From: Planctomycetota bacterium
GTDB taxonomy: Bacteria; Planctomycetota; UBA11346
Assembly: GCA_013816645.1 (NCBI GenBank)
Contig: JACDEC010000065.1
Coordinates: 1-10,581, forward strand
Reading direction: 5' to 3'
Length of the DNA: 10,581 nt
In this document: piece after piece, positions 1 to 6,601 of the stretch
Numbering within the stretch: position 1 is the first letter of the stretch
Layout: the number at the start of each line of letters is the position of its first letter
Translations under genes and position numbers: made by a program
The notes under the pieces: generated by a model
Seen by the model: the letters and a program-made list of their open reading frames with translations, nothing else
Database searches by the model: none
What the model was told of the DNA's origin: nothing

Positions 1-34
1 TGATCAGGCGCGAGAGTACGGCGTCGCTGAGCAT
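1..34 (-). CDS. Possible start of a further minus-strand gene, cut by the window edge
   Basis: Seven bases after the murA stop codon an ATG opens a frame (MLSDAVLSRLI) that stays open to the window edge, 11 codons. A weak GCGGG purine stretch lies directly before the ATG. The tight spacing and shared strand would make it the next gene of a murA operon. Eleven codons are too few to identify a family or to exclude chance, so this is only a candidate partial CDS. Confidence 0.35.
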   Translation of the reverse strand, partial: MLSDAVLSRLI

Positions 35-41
35 CCCGCGT

Positions 42-1349
42 TCAGGTGCTTACGGCCTGGGCCTGGGGAGCGGGCAAGTCGCTATCCGCGACGCGCTGGA
101 TGCGCGCGCCGATCTTGCGCAGCCGCTCCTCGATGCGTTCGTAACCGCGGTCGATGTGGTAGACGCGGGTGATCTTGGTCTCGCCGTTCGCGGCCAGGCC
201 GGCGATGACCAGCGCCGCGCTGGCGCGCAGGTCGCTGGCCATGACCTCGGCGCCGCCGATCTTGTCGACGCCCTGGATCACCGCGTTGCCATTGGCGACG
301 CTGATCTTGGCGCCCATGCGCTTCAATTCCGCGGCAGCCATGAAGCGCTCGGGATAGATGCGCTCGGTGATCGTCGACGTCCCCTGGGCGATGCTCATCA
401 GCGCCATGATCTGGGCTTGGCAATCGGTCGGGAACGACGGGTGCGGCAGCGTCACCACGTCGGCGCACTTCCAGGTGTCGGCTGGGATGATCTTGAGGCT
501 GGTCGGCTTGCGTTCGACGCGGATGCCCATCTGGCGCAGCACGTCGAGCACTGCCATCAGGTGGTCGGGTTTGCAGCCGGTGACGGTGATCGGCGAGCGG
601 GTGATCGCGCCGGCGATCAGGAAGGTCGCGGCTTCGATGCGGTCGGGGATGACGTCGTAGTCGCAGCCGCGCAGGCGCTTGACGCCATGGATGACGATGC
701 GCGGGCTGCCAGCGCCTTCGATCTTGGCGCCCATCGAGTTCAGGCAGCGGGCGAGATCGACGACCTCGGGTTCGCAGGCCGCGCATTCGATGATGGTGGT
801 GCCCTTGGCGAGCACCGCCGCGCACATCACGTTGTCGGTGGCCAGCACCGACGAGCCGAACTTGCCGCCGAGGTAGATCTCGGCGCCCTTGAGGCCGCCC
901 TTGGGCGCCTTGGCGCTGATGTAGCCCTGGTCGAGCGTGATCTGCGCGCCGAGCGCTTCGAGGCCGCGCAGGTGGAGATCGATCGGCCGTTCGCCGATCA
1001 CGCAGCCGCCGGGCAGGCTGACGATGGCTTCGCCGCGCTTGGCGAGCAGCGGGCCGAGCACGCACACGCCCGCGCGCATTTGCTTCACCAGCTCGTAGGG
1101 GGCGGTGCTGTTGTAGCTGTCCTTGACCTTGGTCGTGATCTCGTGCCCGGTCCAATGGCTCTCGACCCCGAGGGTGTTGAGGATCTTCACCTGAGTCTGG
1201 ATGTCGCGCAGCACCGGGATGTTGCCGAAGCGGCAGGCGCTGTCGGTCATCAGGCTGACGGCGAGGATGGGTAGCGCGCTGTTCTTTGCGCCGCTGACTG
1301 CGATCGAGCCGGACAACCGTTGACCGCCCTGGATGAGGAATGCGTCCAT
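42..1349 (-). CDS. murA: UDP-N-acetylglucosamine 1-carboxyvinyltransferase (MurA)
   Basis: MurA is the cytoplasmic enzyme that transfers enolpyruvate from phosphoenolpyruvate to UDP-GlcNAc, the first committed step of peptidoglycan synthesis. The 435-aa length is slightly above the usual ~420. The N-terminus (MDAFLIQGGQRLSGSI) begins just as family members do, which fixes the start although no good Shine-Dalgarno is visible. Substrate-binding K22-N23 lie in SGAKNSALP. The catalytic cysteine is C116 in PGGCVIGERPID (codon at 1002-1004). The general acid/base aspartate is D309 in FPTDCQAQ. The conserved arginines appear as R375 (DLRASAAL) and R401 (HIDRGYERIEERL). All key residues are present, so the enzyme should be active. 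A cysteine rather than aspartate at 116 is the fosfomycin-sensitive type. The last ~15 residues are a variable tail. It is divergent from rsmE. Confidence 0.97.
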   Translation of the reverse strand: MDAFLIQGGQRLSGSIAVSGAKNSALPILAVSLMTDSACRFGNIPVLRDIQTQVKILNTLGVESHWTGHEITTKVKDSYNSTAPYELVKQMRAGVCVLGPLLAKRGEAIVSLPGGCVIGERPIDLHLRGLEALGAQITLDQGYISAKAPKGGLKGAEIYLGGKFGSSVLATDNVMCAAVLAKGTTIIECAACEPEVVDLARCLNSMGAKIEGAGSPRIVIHGVKRLRGCDYDVIPDRIEAATFLIAGAITRSPITVTGCKPDHLMAVLDVLRQMGIRVERKPTSLKIIPADTWKCADVVTLPHPSFPTDCQAQIMALMSIAQGTSTITERIYPERFMAAAELKRMGAKISVANGNAVIQGVDKIGGAEVMASDLRASAALVIAGLAANGETKITRVYHIDRGYERIEERLRKIGARIQRVADSDLPAPQAQAVST

Positions 1350-1393
1350 CGCCGCAGTGTGGAGACGGACGGACTGGGGGGAAGAGGACGCAC

Positions 1394-1419
1394 GGGGGTC
1401 AGGGGGTGGGGGGTGGGGG
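1394..1419 (+). promoter_or_regulatory. G-quadruplex candidate in the murA/rsmE intergenic region
   Basis: Four G-tracts of 5, 5, 6 and 5 Gs lie at 1394-1398, 1402-1406, 1408-1413 and 1415-1419. The loops are only 3, 1 and 1 bases long. A further run of six Gs is at 1376-1381. This satisfies the canonical G-quadruplex pattern with a wide margin. The G-rich strand is the one an rsmE leader RNA would carry, while a murA leader would be C-rich. Folding and any regulatory effect are inference. Confidence 0.6.
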
Positions 1420-1441
1420 TCGGCAGGTCGCGCGTATGGAC

Positions 1442-1466
1442 ATCACTCACGAGCGATGACAGTGAT
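1442..1466. repeat. Short inverted repeat upstream of rsmE
   Basis: ATCACT (1442-1447) and AGTGAT (1461-1466) are perfect 6-bp inverted arms separated by 13 bases. They lie between the G-tract block and the rsmE start. The layout could suit a dimeric operator or a leader hairpin. Arms this short also occur by chance, so no regulator is proposed. Confidence 0.25.
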
Positions 1467-1491
1467 CCGCGACCGCGAACCCGGGATCCAG

Positions 1492-2178
1492 ATGCGCACG
1501 CTCTTCGTACCCGCGCCGCTCGTTGCCGGCCCGTTGGTCCTCGGCGGTGACGAGGCCCACCACGGACGTACCGTGCTGCGGCTGCGCGCCGGCGACGAGG
1601 TCCGTCTCGCCGATGGCGACGGCAGCGAGGCTGTGGCACGGGTAACCGAGGTCGATCGCCAGCAACTGACGCTCGACGTCGCCCAGCCGCAGTCCCTCGC
1701 GCCATCGCCGGCGGCGCTGCTCACCGTCGCGGTGGCGGCGCCCAAGGGTGACCGCTTCACCGACCTGGTGCGCATGCTTACCGAACTCGGGGTGGGGGCC
1801 ATCCAGCCGCTGAGTTGCGAGCGGGGCGAGCGGGAACCGAACCTGGAGCGCGCCCGCAGGGTGGCGATCGAAGCACTCAAGCAGTGCCGCCGCAGCCACC
1901 TGCCGCGATTGGGTCCGCTGGTGGATCTTCCGACATTGGCCGGCTCGGGATCGCATCTCATAGTCCTTGACCCGGACGGCACTTCCGCCCAGCCTGGAAG
2001 ACCTATGCCGACCACCCTGATCATCGGTCCCGAAGGTGGCTTCACGGCCACGGAAACCGACGCCGTGCGCCAGGCCGGCGCTCGGGCGGTACGCCTGGCG
2101 TCGCCGATCCTGCGCATCGAGACCGCCGCGGTGGCCGCCGCCGCGGTGTGGGTCGCGGCCTGGGAGTCCGACGCATGA
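1492..2178 (+). CDS. rsmE: 16S rRNA (uracil-1498-N3)-methyltransferase RsmE
   Basis: RsmE uses S-adenosylmethionine to methylate N3 of U1498 in 16S rRNA, acting on the small ribosomal subunit. The 228-aa product has the two-part layout of the family. An N-terminal PUA-like domain spans about residues 1-70 (MRTLFVPAPL, then GDEAHHGRTVLRLRAGDEV). A SPOUT-type domain spans about 75-228. SPOUT signatures are KGDRFTDLVRMLTELGV (85-101), IEALKQCRRSHLP (126-138), the SAM-loop motif IGPEGGF (178-184) and PILRIETAA (205-213). The frame is open further upstream, and an ATG at 1456 would add 12 residues, but the family typically starts at the MR-x-FFVP-like segment, so 1492 is chosen. The Shine-Dalgarno is weak. 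The stop overlaps the next start as ATGA. Confidence 0.94.
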   Translation: MRTLFVPAPLVAGPLVLGGDEAHHGRTVLRLRAGDEVRLADGDGSEAVARVTEVDRQQLTLDVAQPQSLAPSPAALLTVAVAAPKGDRFTDLVRMLTELGVGAIQPLSCERGEREPNLERARRVAIEALKQCRRSHLPRLGPLVDLPTLAGSGSHLIVLDPDGTSAQPGRPMPTTLIIGPEGGFTATETDAVRQAGARAVRLASPILRIETAAVAAAAVWVAAWESDA

Positions 2179-2615
2179 GCGACGCTGTTCCCGCCCAGCC
2201 CGTCGCACCCGCTGCGGCGCCGCCCGCGAAAGCCGGATTCGCCTTCACCGATCCCGGCTGCCGGACCGAAGTCAGGGTCGGCGCGCTGCTCGTGCTCATG
2301 GGCTTGTTCCTGTGGCTGTGGCTCGGACCCAGCACCTCGATCAAGCTGTGCTGGACGGGCCTGCCGCTGGTGGTGATCGGCGTGCCGATCCAGGCGATCC
2401 AGGCGCGCCGCGATGGTCGCCCGGGATTCCCCTGGAAGCTGGGTCTGACCCTGGCGATCGGCTCGTTGCTGATGTGGAACGACCTGACCTACCGTGAAGC
2501 CGTCGCCGGCCAGCTCTTCGTCCAGCCGATCGCCCCGATCCTGCTCGGCGTCGGAATGTGGATCCTGGCGTGGTGGCCGATCGCCCGCACTGGCCGCAAG
2601 GGGCGCGCGACATGA
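2175..2615 (+). CDS. Small multi-pass membrane protein, family not recognised
   Basis: The 146-aa product has an Ala/Pro-rich cytoplasmic-looking N-terminus (about residues 1-34) followed by hydrophobic segments at about 36-52, 57-75, 88-101 and 114-136. This suggests four membrane helices. It ends in a basic tail (RTGRKGRAT). No catalytic motif is visible. The start is well supported: a GGGAG Shine-Dalgarno at 2162-2166 lies 8 bases before the ATG, and the ATG overlaps the rsmE stop (ATGA). Its own stop overlaps the next start in the same way. The position in front of a PilO-like protein suggests an inner-membrane subunit of the same envelope assembly, but this rests on gene order alone. Confidence 0.82.
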   Translation: MSDAVPAQPVAPAAAPPAKAGFAFTDPGCRTEVRVGALLVLMGLFLWLWLGPSTSIKLCWTGLPLVVIGVPIQAIQARRDGRPGFPWKLGLTLAIGSLLMWNDLTYREAVAGQLFVQPIAPILLGVGMWILAWWPIARTGRKGRAT

Positions 2616-3427
2616 GCCAAGCGCAGAAGATCCTGGCCATCTGGTGCGCCGGCGCGGTCCTGGTGCTGGTGGTGTTCGGCGTGCTGCTGGGCATCCGCGG
2701 CGAAGAGCTCGACACCCAGCGCGCCAAGGCGGCGACGCTGCATGGCGAATACCTCGGCATGTATCCGGCCCAGGGGGAACCAGCGAAGGATGCCCAGCAT
2801 CGGCTCAAGCGCCTGACCGACATCCAGCAGCTCGCGCTCAAGGACGCCGAGACCGCGCTGGTCCCGGCGCTGCCGGGCGATTACCAGCCCACCGACATCA
2901 ATCGCGCCTCCGATCGGGTGCGCGCCGACCTGGCCTCGCTCAAGCAGCGCGCCGAGCGTCAGAAGATCGCGCTGCCCGCGGCCCTGCCCTTCGAAACCGG
3001 ACTCGATTCGGACGACGGCAAGCGCGCGCTGCAGCTTGCGCAGTTCTACCTCTACAAACAGGTGCTCGGGATCGCCATGGACTGCGGCGTGCCGCGGATC
3101 GGATTGGTCAAGGAGGGCAAGGCCTCGCGCGACGCCTCGGGCACCTATGCGGTGATCACCTGCGACTTCACCATCGAAGCGCCTTACGCCGCCGCAGCTC
3201 AGCTGCTCACCAGCATGCGCGAAGCTCACGGCCAGGGTATCGGACTGCGCGACCTGGTGCTGTCGCAGGGCAAAGACGGCAACACTGCGAGCTTCAGCGC
3301 CAGCCTGATCACCGTCAACAATCCCGCCTGGCAGCTCGGCAGCGATGGCGCCGCGCCGGCCAAGGGCGCAGGCGCGGCACCGGCGACCAGGACACGCAGC
3401 CGGCTCGGCGGCACGGGAGCACCATGA
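2612..3427 (+). CDS. PilO/Amuc_1100-like pilus-assembly-type protein
   Basis: The 271-aa product is bitopic. A short cytoplasmic start is followed by one membrane helix (about residues 7-28) and then a periplasmic region. That region begins with a charged, helical, coiled-coil-prone stretch (about 30-120) and continues as an alpha/beta domain (about 130-240). The tail is Gly/Ala-rich. This is the architecture of PilO and GspM and of the PilO-like Amuc_1100 family known from Akkermansia. The segment LKQRAERQKIALPAALPF, followed by a helical region leading to a conserved-looking DCGVPRIG turn, most resembles the Amuc_1100 type. Such proteins act as inner-membrane platform components of type IV pili or type II secretion. 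An AAGGGG Shine-Dalgarno (2598-2603) and ATGA overlaps at both ends support the start and translational coupling. The family call is by pattern, not by search. Confidence 0.6.
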   Translation: MSQAQKILAIWCAGAVLVLVVFGVLLGIRGEELDTQRAKAATLHGEYLGMYPAQGEPAKDAQHRLKRLTDIQQLALKDAETALVPALPGDYQPTDINRASDRVRADLASLKQRAERQKIALPAALPFETGLDSDDGKRALQLAQFYLYKQVLGIAMDCGVPRIGLVKEGKASRDASGTYAVITCDFTIEAPYAAAAQLLTSMREAHGQGIGLRDLVLSQGKDGNTASFSASLITVNNPAWQLGSDGAAPAKGAGAAPATRTRSRLGGTGAP

Positions 3428-3744
3428 AACCCACTCCGCACCTGTTGGCCGCGGCCGCGATCGTCCTGATCGCAGTGGCCATCGCCGCGCAAGGACTGTT
3501 CTCCGGCGGCGGTTCCTACCCGACCGAGGTCAGCGAACTCAAGCTCGCTGGCGGCACACCGCAGCCGGTGCCGGCGAGCACCGCCACCGCCCCGTTGAGC
3601 CTGGCGCACGCATCGGGCGCCGAAGGCGTCAATCCCTTCACCCTGCGCAAGCTCTCCGGTCGTACGGCGGTGAGCCTGGCGCTGCCGCCGCCGCCGCCGC
3701 TCACGCCGCCGGCGCCGCCGGTCCTGCCCCTCACGGAGCGCTGA
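3424..3744 (+). CDS. Short bitopic protein with poly-proline tail, GspC/PilP-like stub
   Basis: The 106-aa product has one N-terminal membrane helix or signal anchor (about residues 7-24). A flexible Gly/Ser/Thr/Ala-rich region follows, then a NPFTLRKL segment (70-77), and a proline-rich tail (about 87-102: five consecutive Pro, then PP-A-PP). A membrane anchor plus a proline-rich periplasmic linker behind a PilO-like gene recalls GspC or PilP. However, the folded domain that follows the linker in those families is absent, because the frame stops right after the prolines. A GGGAG element (3415-3419) and an ATGA overlap support the start. The stop is one base before the next gene. A role as a periplasmic tether in the same complex is inference. 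Confidence 0.72.
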   Translation: MKPTPHLLAAAAIVLIAVAIAAQGLFSGGGSYPTEVSELKLAGGTPQPVPASTATAPLSLAHASGAEGVNPFTLRKLSGRTAVSLALPPPPPLTPPAPPVLPLTER

Positions 3745-3745
3745 C

Positions 3746-5836
3746 ATGAGACCGCAGCCGCTCCTCGCCCTGCTCGCCGCCGTCCTCTTCGCCTGCGCCG
3801 CGAGCGCGGCCGAGGATCTGGTGCTGCTCGAAGTGACCGAGCACGATCGGCTGCTGCTGACCAACGGCGACGAGATCCTTGGCCTGGTCATCGAGGAGCG
3901 CGAGACCGCGATCGTTTTCCAGCAGTTCGGTCGCAGCAGCAAGGTCGCGTACACCCGCGATCAGATCGGAAAACTCGAACGCAAACGCGATGCGGCGACG
4001 GTGGTCGCCCTGCGCGGCGCCCAACTGCTCGCGCGCAAGCCGCCCGACCTGCAGGGTCTGCGCAAGACCATCGAATGGGGCCGCGAAAAAGGCGCGCTCG
4101 ACGCCGCGCTCGAGCTCGGGCTCAAGGTCAGTTCGGCCAATCCGTCCGACCAGGGCATCGGCGCGGTGACCCTGGCGCTGCTCAAGCAGCAGGAGCGCAG
4201 CGCTGATCTCGAAGCGCTGGCGCGCAGCCTGCTCAAGGCCAGCCCGGCCTTCGAGCCGGCTTTCGACGCGCTCGCCGAGACCCTGACCGCCCAGAAGCGC
4301 CAGGATGAACTGCTGCCGCTGGCCCAGCAGTTCCTCCAGGTCCTGCCAACCTCGCCGGTCGCCAACCGCATCATGGCGGCGATGGCCGAGCGCAACGGCG
4401 AGCTCAAGCAGGCGCAGGAAGCCTACCGCAAGCTCTTCGAGCTGCACAAGGACGCCGCGGCCGGCGTGGGGTACGCCCGCACCAGCCTCAAGCTCGGCCA
4501 AGCGCCGTTGGCCCTCAAGGCCGCCAACGCGCTGATCGCATCCGGTCAGCACGTCGACGCTGCCAAGGCCTTCGCCGGCATCGCCAACCTCGCGGCTGGA
4601 AACATCAGCGAGGCGCTCGCGCAGTTGTCGGCCATCGACCTCGGCCAGTTGGACCCCGAGACCGCGATGCTGGCGCGCTACGACCTCGGTCTCGCCCACT
4701 GGCGTGCCGGTGCCGGTGACAAGGCCAAGGCGCAGTGGGCCGGGCTCGATGTCCCTGCTGCGCGCCTGGCGCTGGCCATCGCCGAGCGCCGTCCCTTCGC
4801 CGAGGAGGTGGCCGGCGACAAGCGACTCGCCGCGATCGCCCGCGAGCACAACGCCTGCCTGGCGCTGGAAGCGCACAAGCCGGACAAGGCGCTCGCCGGG
4901 CTCGACGCCGCCACCAACGCCCGCCACCAGTTCCTGGTCGACGTCGCCCAGGTGCTCAAGACCAATGGCAGCGACGCGTCGCTGCGTGCCATCGCCCGCA
5001 CCGAAACGCCCGAAGCTCTGCGCTGGCAGGCCTACGGCCTGATCCTCGCCCGGCGCTGGCGCGACGCCGAGGCAGTGCTGGCGCGGCTGCCCGAAGACGA
5101 CGGCTACGCGCTCGCCTACCGGGTCTACGCCGCCGTCGGACAGAACGATCGCCCGCGCGCGCGTGAGCTGTTCAAGAAGGCCGCCGCGACCAAGGGCGGT
5201 CCCGCCGACTACCTCGGCATCCTCGCATCCGAGGTCGGCGCCGAAGACGAAGAGGTCCAGAACGAGGAATTCCAGTGGGTGGCGGGCGAGGTGCTCGGCA
5301 GCGGCTGGCAGGCCCAGGCCGCCGAGACCAACATCCACGTGCACACCGACGGCCAGAACCTGATATTCGACGGCACCCAGACGCCCGGTCAGGATCCGGT
5401 GACGCGCGCCTGGCGCATGGCCCCCAGCGCGCGCATGCGCACCATCCTCGCCAAGCTCGACATCGCGGCGATCGAATCGGCGGTGGTCGGCATCGAGGTG
5501 CTCGACGCTGCGCGCAAGAACGGTCTCGCCTACGGCGTGCTCGCCGAGAACAAACTGGGCTACCGCACGCTCAAGAGCGGCGCTTGGGGTCCCTGGCAGG
5601 CACTCAGCGGTCGCGTCGATGGAACCCAGACGACCTTGCGCCTCGATGTCAACGCCGGGCGGGTGTTTGCCGCGCCGTACGACCTTCCGACCCAGCGCGA
5701 GGCGGTCGGCGATCTGCCGGCAGGCGATTACGTCACGGTCGGGTTGTTCGGCACCGCCGAGACCGGCGTGGCCTGGAAAATGGCGATCGATCGGCTCGAA
5801 TTGCAGATGAAACGTCCGGTAGCGCCGAAGAAGTGA
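3746..5836 (+). CDS. Exported TPR protein with C-terminal beta-sandwich-like domain
   Basis: The 696-aa product starts with a signal peptide, probably cut near residues 20-22 (CAASAA-ED). A cysteine at 17 in LFAC makes a lipoprotein possible but the lipobox is poor. A small beta-rich domain (about 25-80; LLLTNGDEILGLVIEE...) follows. Next is a long run of helical TPR-like repeats (about 100-490), for example around 190-265 and 305-332. An acidic spacer comes at about 496-510. A beta-rich C-terminal domain (about 512-690) has alternating hydrophobic strands (LIFDGT, VVGIEVLD, TTLRLDVNAGRVF, YVTVGLFG) and suggests a concanavalin A/laminin-G-like sandwich. A good GGAG Shine-Dalgarno lies at 3735-3738, with a single-base gap after the previous stop. 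It probably works in the periplasm or at the outer membrane as a scaffold. The specific function is unknown. Confidence 0.85.
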   Translation: MRPQPLLALLAAVLFACAASAAEDLVLLEVTEHDRLLLTNGDEILGLVIEERETAIVFQQFGRSSKVAYTRDQIGKLERKRDAATVVALRGAQLLARKPPDLQGLRKTIEWGREKGALDAALELGLKVSSANPSDQGIGAVTLALLKQQERSADLEALARSLLKASPAFEPAFDALAETLTAQKRQDELLPLAQQFLQVLPTSPVANRIMAAMAERNGELKQAQEAYRKLFELHKDAAAGVGYARTSLKLGQAPLALKAANALIASGQHVDAAKAFAGIANLAAGNISEALAQLSAIDLGQLDPETAMLARYDLGLAHWRAGAGDKAKAQWAGLDVPAARLALAIAERRPFAEEVAGDKRLAAIAREHNACLALEAHKPDKALAGLDAATNARHQFLVDVAQVLKTNGSDASLRAIARTETPEALRWQAYGLILARRWRDAEAVLARLPEDDGYALAYRVYAAVGQNDRPRARELFKKAAATKGGPADYLGILASEVGAEDEEVQNEEFQWVAGEVLGSGWQAQAAETNIHVHTDGQNLIFDGTQTPGQDPVTRAWRMAPSARMRTILAKLDIAAIESAVVGIEVLDAARKNGLAYGVLAENKLGYRTLKSGAWGPWQALSGRVDGTQTTLRLDVNAGRVFAAPYDLPTQREAVGDLPAGDYVTVGLFGTAETGVAWKMAIDRLELQMKRPVAPKK

Positions 5837-5917
5837 TCGCAGCCAGGCGGTGAGGCTCCGCGGTGTTTCCCCGCCATGCCTTGCTACGCGCGGGGTGCCC
5901 CGGATGCTCCTGCGGCC
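5837..5917. other. 81-bp gap between the TPR gene and the next gene
   Basis: The largest gap in the plus-strand run. It contains a near-perfect 12-bp palindrome (CGGGG at 5891-5895, CCCCG at 5898-5902) with no T-run after it, so it is not a convincing terminator. No promoter is recognisable. The two downstream genes may be read through from the rsmE run or have their own promoter here. Confidence 0.4.
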
Positions 5918-6370
5918 ATGAAATGCGCGTGCTATCGCACCGACCCGCCCGCTCTCGTCGCTGCGCTCAGCAGCGAGGAACTGATCGAACGCTGGCTGGC
6001 CCAGGTCACCGAGGAGGCGCGCACGCTGGTCGAACGCACCCTGGTCCGCCACATCCGCGATCTGACCATGGTCGCCGGGCGCGTGCTCGCTGAAGGCTTC
6101 GAGCGTGTCGCCGAGAACGATCCGCGGGCCGCCGACGCGCTGCTCTCCGACTGCCTGGCCGTCGCCACCTGGCACGGCTGGGAGCTGCCGATCGAACCGC
6201 TCGGCGAACGCGACCTGCCGGTCGAGGAGTTGCCGCGTGGACTGCTGGGAGCCGACGCCAGCAGCGAGGGCGCTGGCGTCTGGCTGCTCGATGACGAGAC
6301 CGTCGCGCTTGCCCGCCACCGCGTCGCCGGTCAAATGCCGGGAGATCTCGCGCCCGAAGGACACCTATGA
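5918..6370 (+). CDS. Unrecognised helical protein, hypothetical
   Basis: The 150-aa product was not recognised. It begins MKCACYRTDPP with two nearby cysteines. A strongly helical stretch follows (about residues 17-85, rich in Glu, Arg, Ala and Leu), then a proline-containing acidic region (about 90-150). No signal peptide or membrane helix is visible, so it is probably cytoplasmic. The start is uncertain. An in-frame ATG at 5876 would give 164 aa, but those extra codons have fewer G/C third positions than the rest and include a tight 12-bp palindrome. Neither start has a clear Shine-Dalgarno. Its stop overlaps the next start as ATGA, which supports it being a real, coupled gene. Confidence 0.75.
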   Translation: MKCACYRTDPPALVAALSSEELIERWLAQVTEEARTLVERTLVRHIRDLTMVAGRVLAEGFERVAENDPRAADALLSDCLAVATWHGWELPIEPLGERDLPVEELPRGLLGADASSEGAGVWLLDDETVALARHRVAGQMPGDLAPEGHL

Positions 6371-6594
6371 GCACCTGGCAGATCTTCGCATGCTGGTGGC
6401 TGGGTATCGGCTTGTCCGGCGCCGCGATTTTCACGATCTACCGTGCCTGGGAATGCCGGGCCAACCGCATGCCGTGGGACTGGTCGGCGTACCTCGGGCG
6501 GGTGGTCCTGCTGCTGCTGTTTTGGCCGCTGGCTGGTCTCGCCTTCCTGGCCGTCGTGCCGAGCTGGCTGCGCAACCGCCGCAACCGCCGCTGA
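6367..6594 (+). CDS. Small two-helix membrane protein, hypothetical
   Basis: The 75-aa product has hydrophobic segments at about residues 5-25 and 43-66. They are joined by a short polar loop containing RAWECRANRMPWDW, and a strongly basic tail (RNRRNRR) follows. The positive-inside rule puts the tail and probably the loop's basic end in the cytoplasm, making a small inner-membrane hairpin protein. An AAGGA Shine-Dalgarno at 6357-6361 lies 5 bases before the ATG, and the start overlaps the upstream stop as ATGA. Both point to a real gene coupled to the 150-aa gene before it. The family was not recognised. Its stop is only 7 bp from the stop of the convergent minus-strand gene, leaving no room for a separate terminator. 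Confidence 0.82.
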   Translation: MSTWQIFACWWLGIGLSGAAIFTIYRAWECRANRMPWDWSAYLGRVVLLLLFWPLAGLAFLAVVPSWLRNRRNRR

Positions 6595-6601
6595 TCCTGC
6601 G

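Larger units (their letters stand above)
1350..1491. other. Divergent intergenic region between murA and rsmE
   Basis: This 142-bp region must carry the promoters of both divergent genes, but no convincing -35/-10 pair can be picked by eye on either strand. It contains a dense block of G-tracts (1376-1419) and a short inverted repeat (1442-1466). An in-frame ATG at 1456 is an alternative rsmE start. Confidence 0.7.

Noticed and set aside
156..1274. 372-aa plus-strand frame across murA
   Set aside because: Opposite a clearly functional murA with all catalytic residues, and low-complexity in composition.
5891..5902. GC palindrome after the TPR gene as an intrinsic terminator
   Set aside because: Loop too tight and no following T-run.
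3731..6364. 877-aa open frame on the minus strand opposite the TPR gene
   Set aside because: Its composition (Gly, Arg, Asp, Val, Ala-rich with no domain pattern) is that of an antisense shadow in high-GC DNA. The plus strand holds genes with signal peptide, repeats and coupled starts.
6595..6601. Shared bidirectional terminator between convergent genes
   Set aside because: Only 7 bp separate the stop codons, with no hairpin or T-run.
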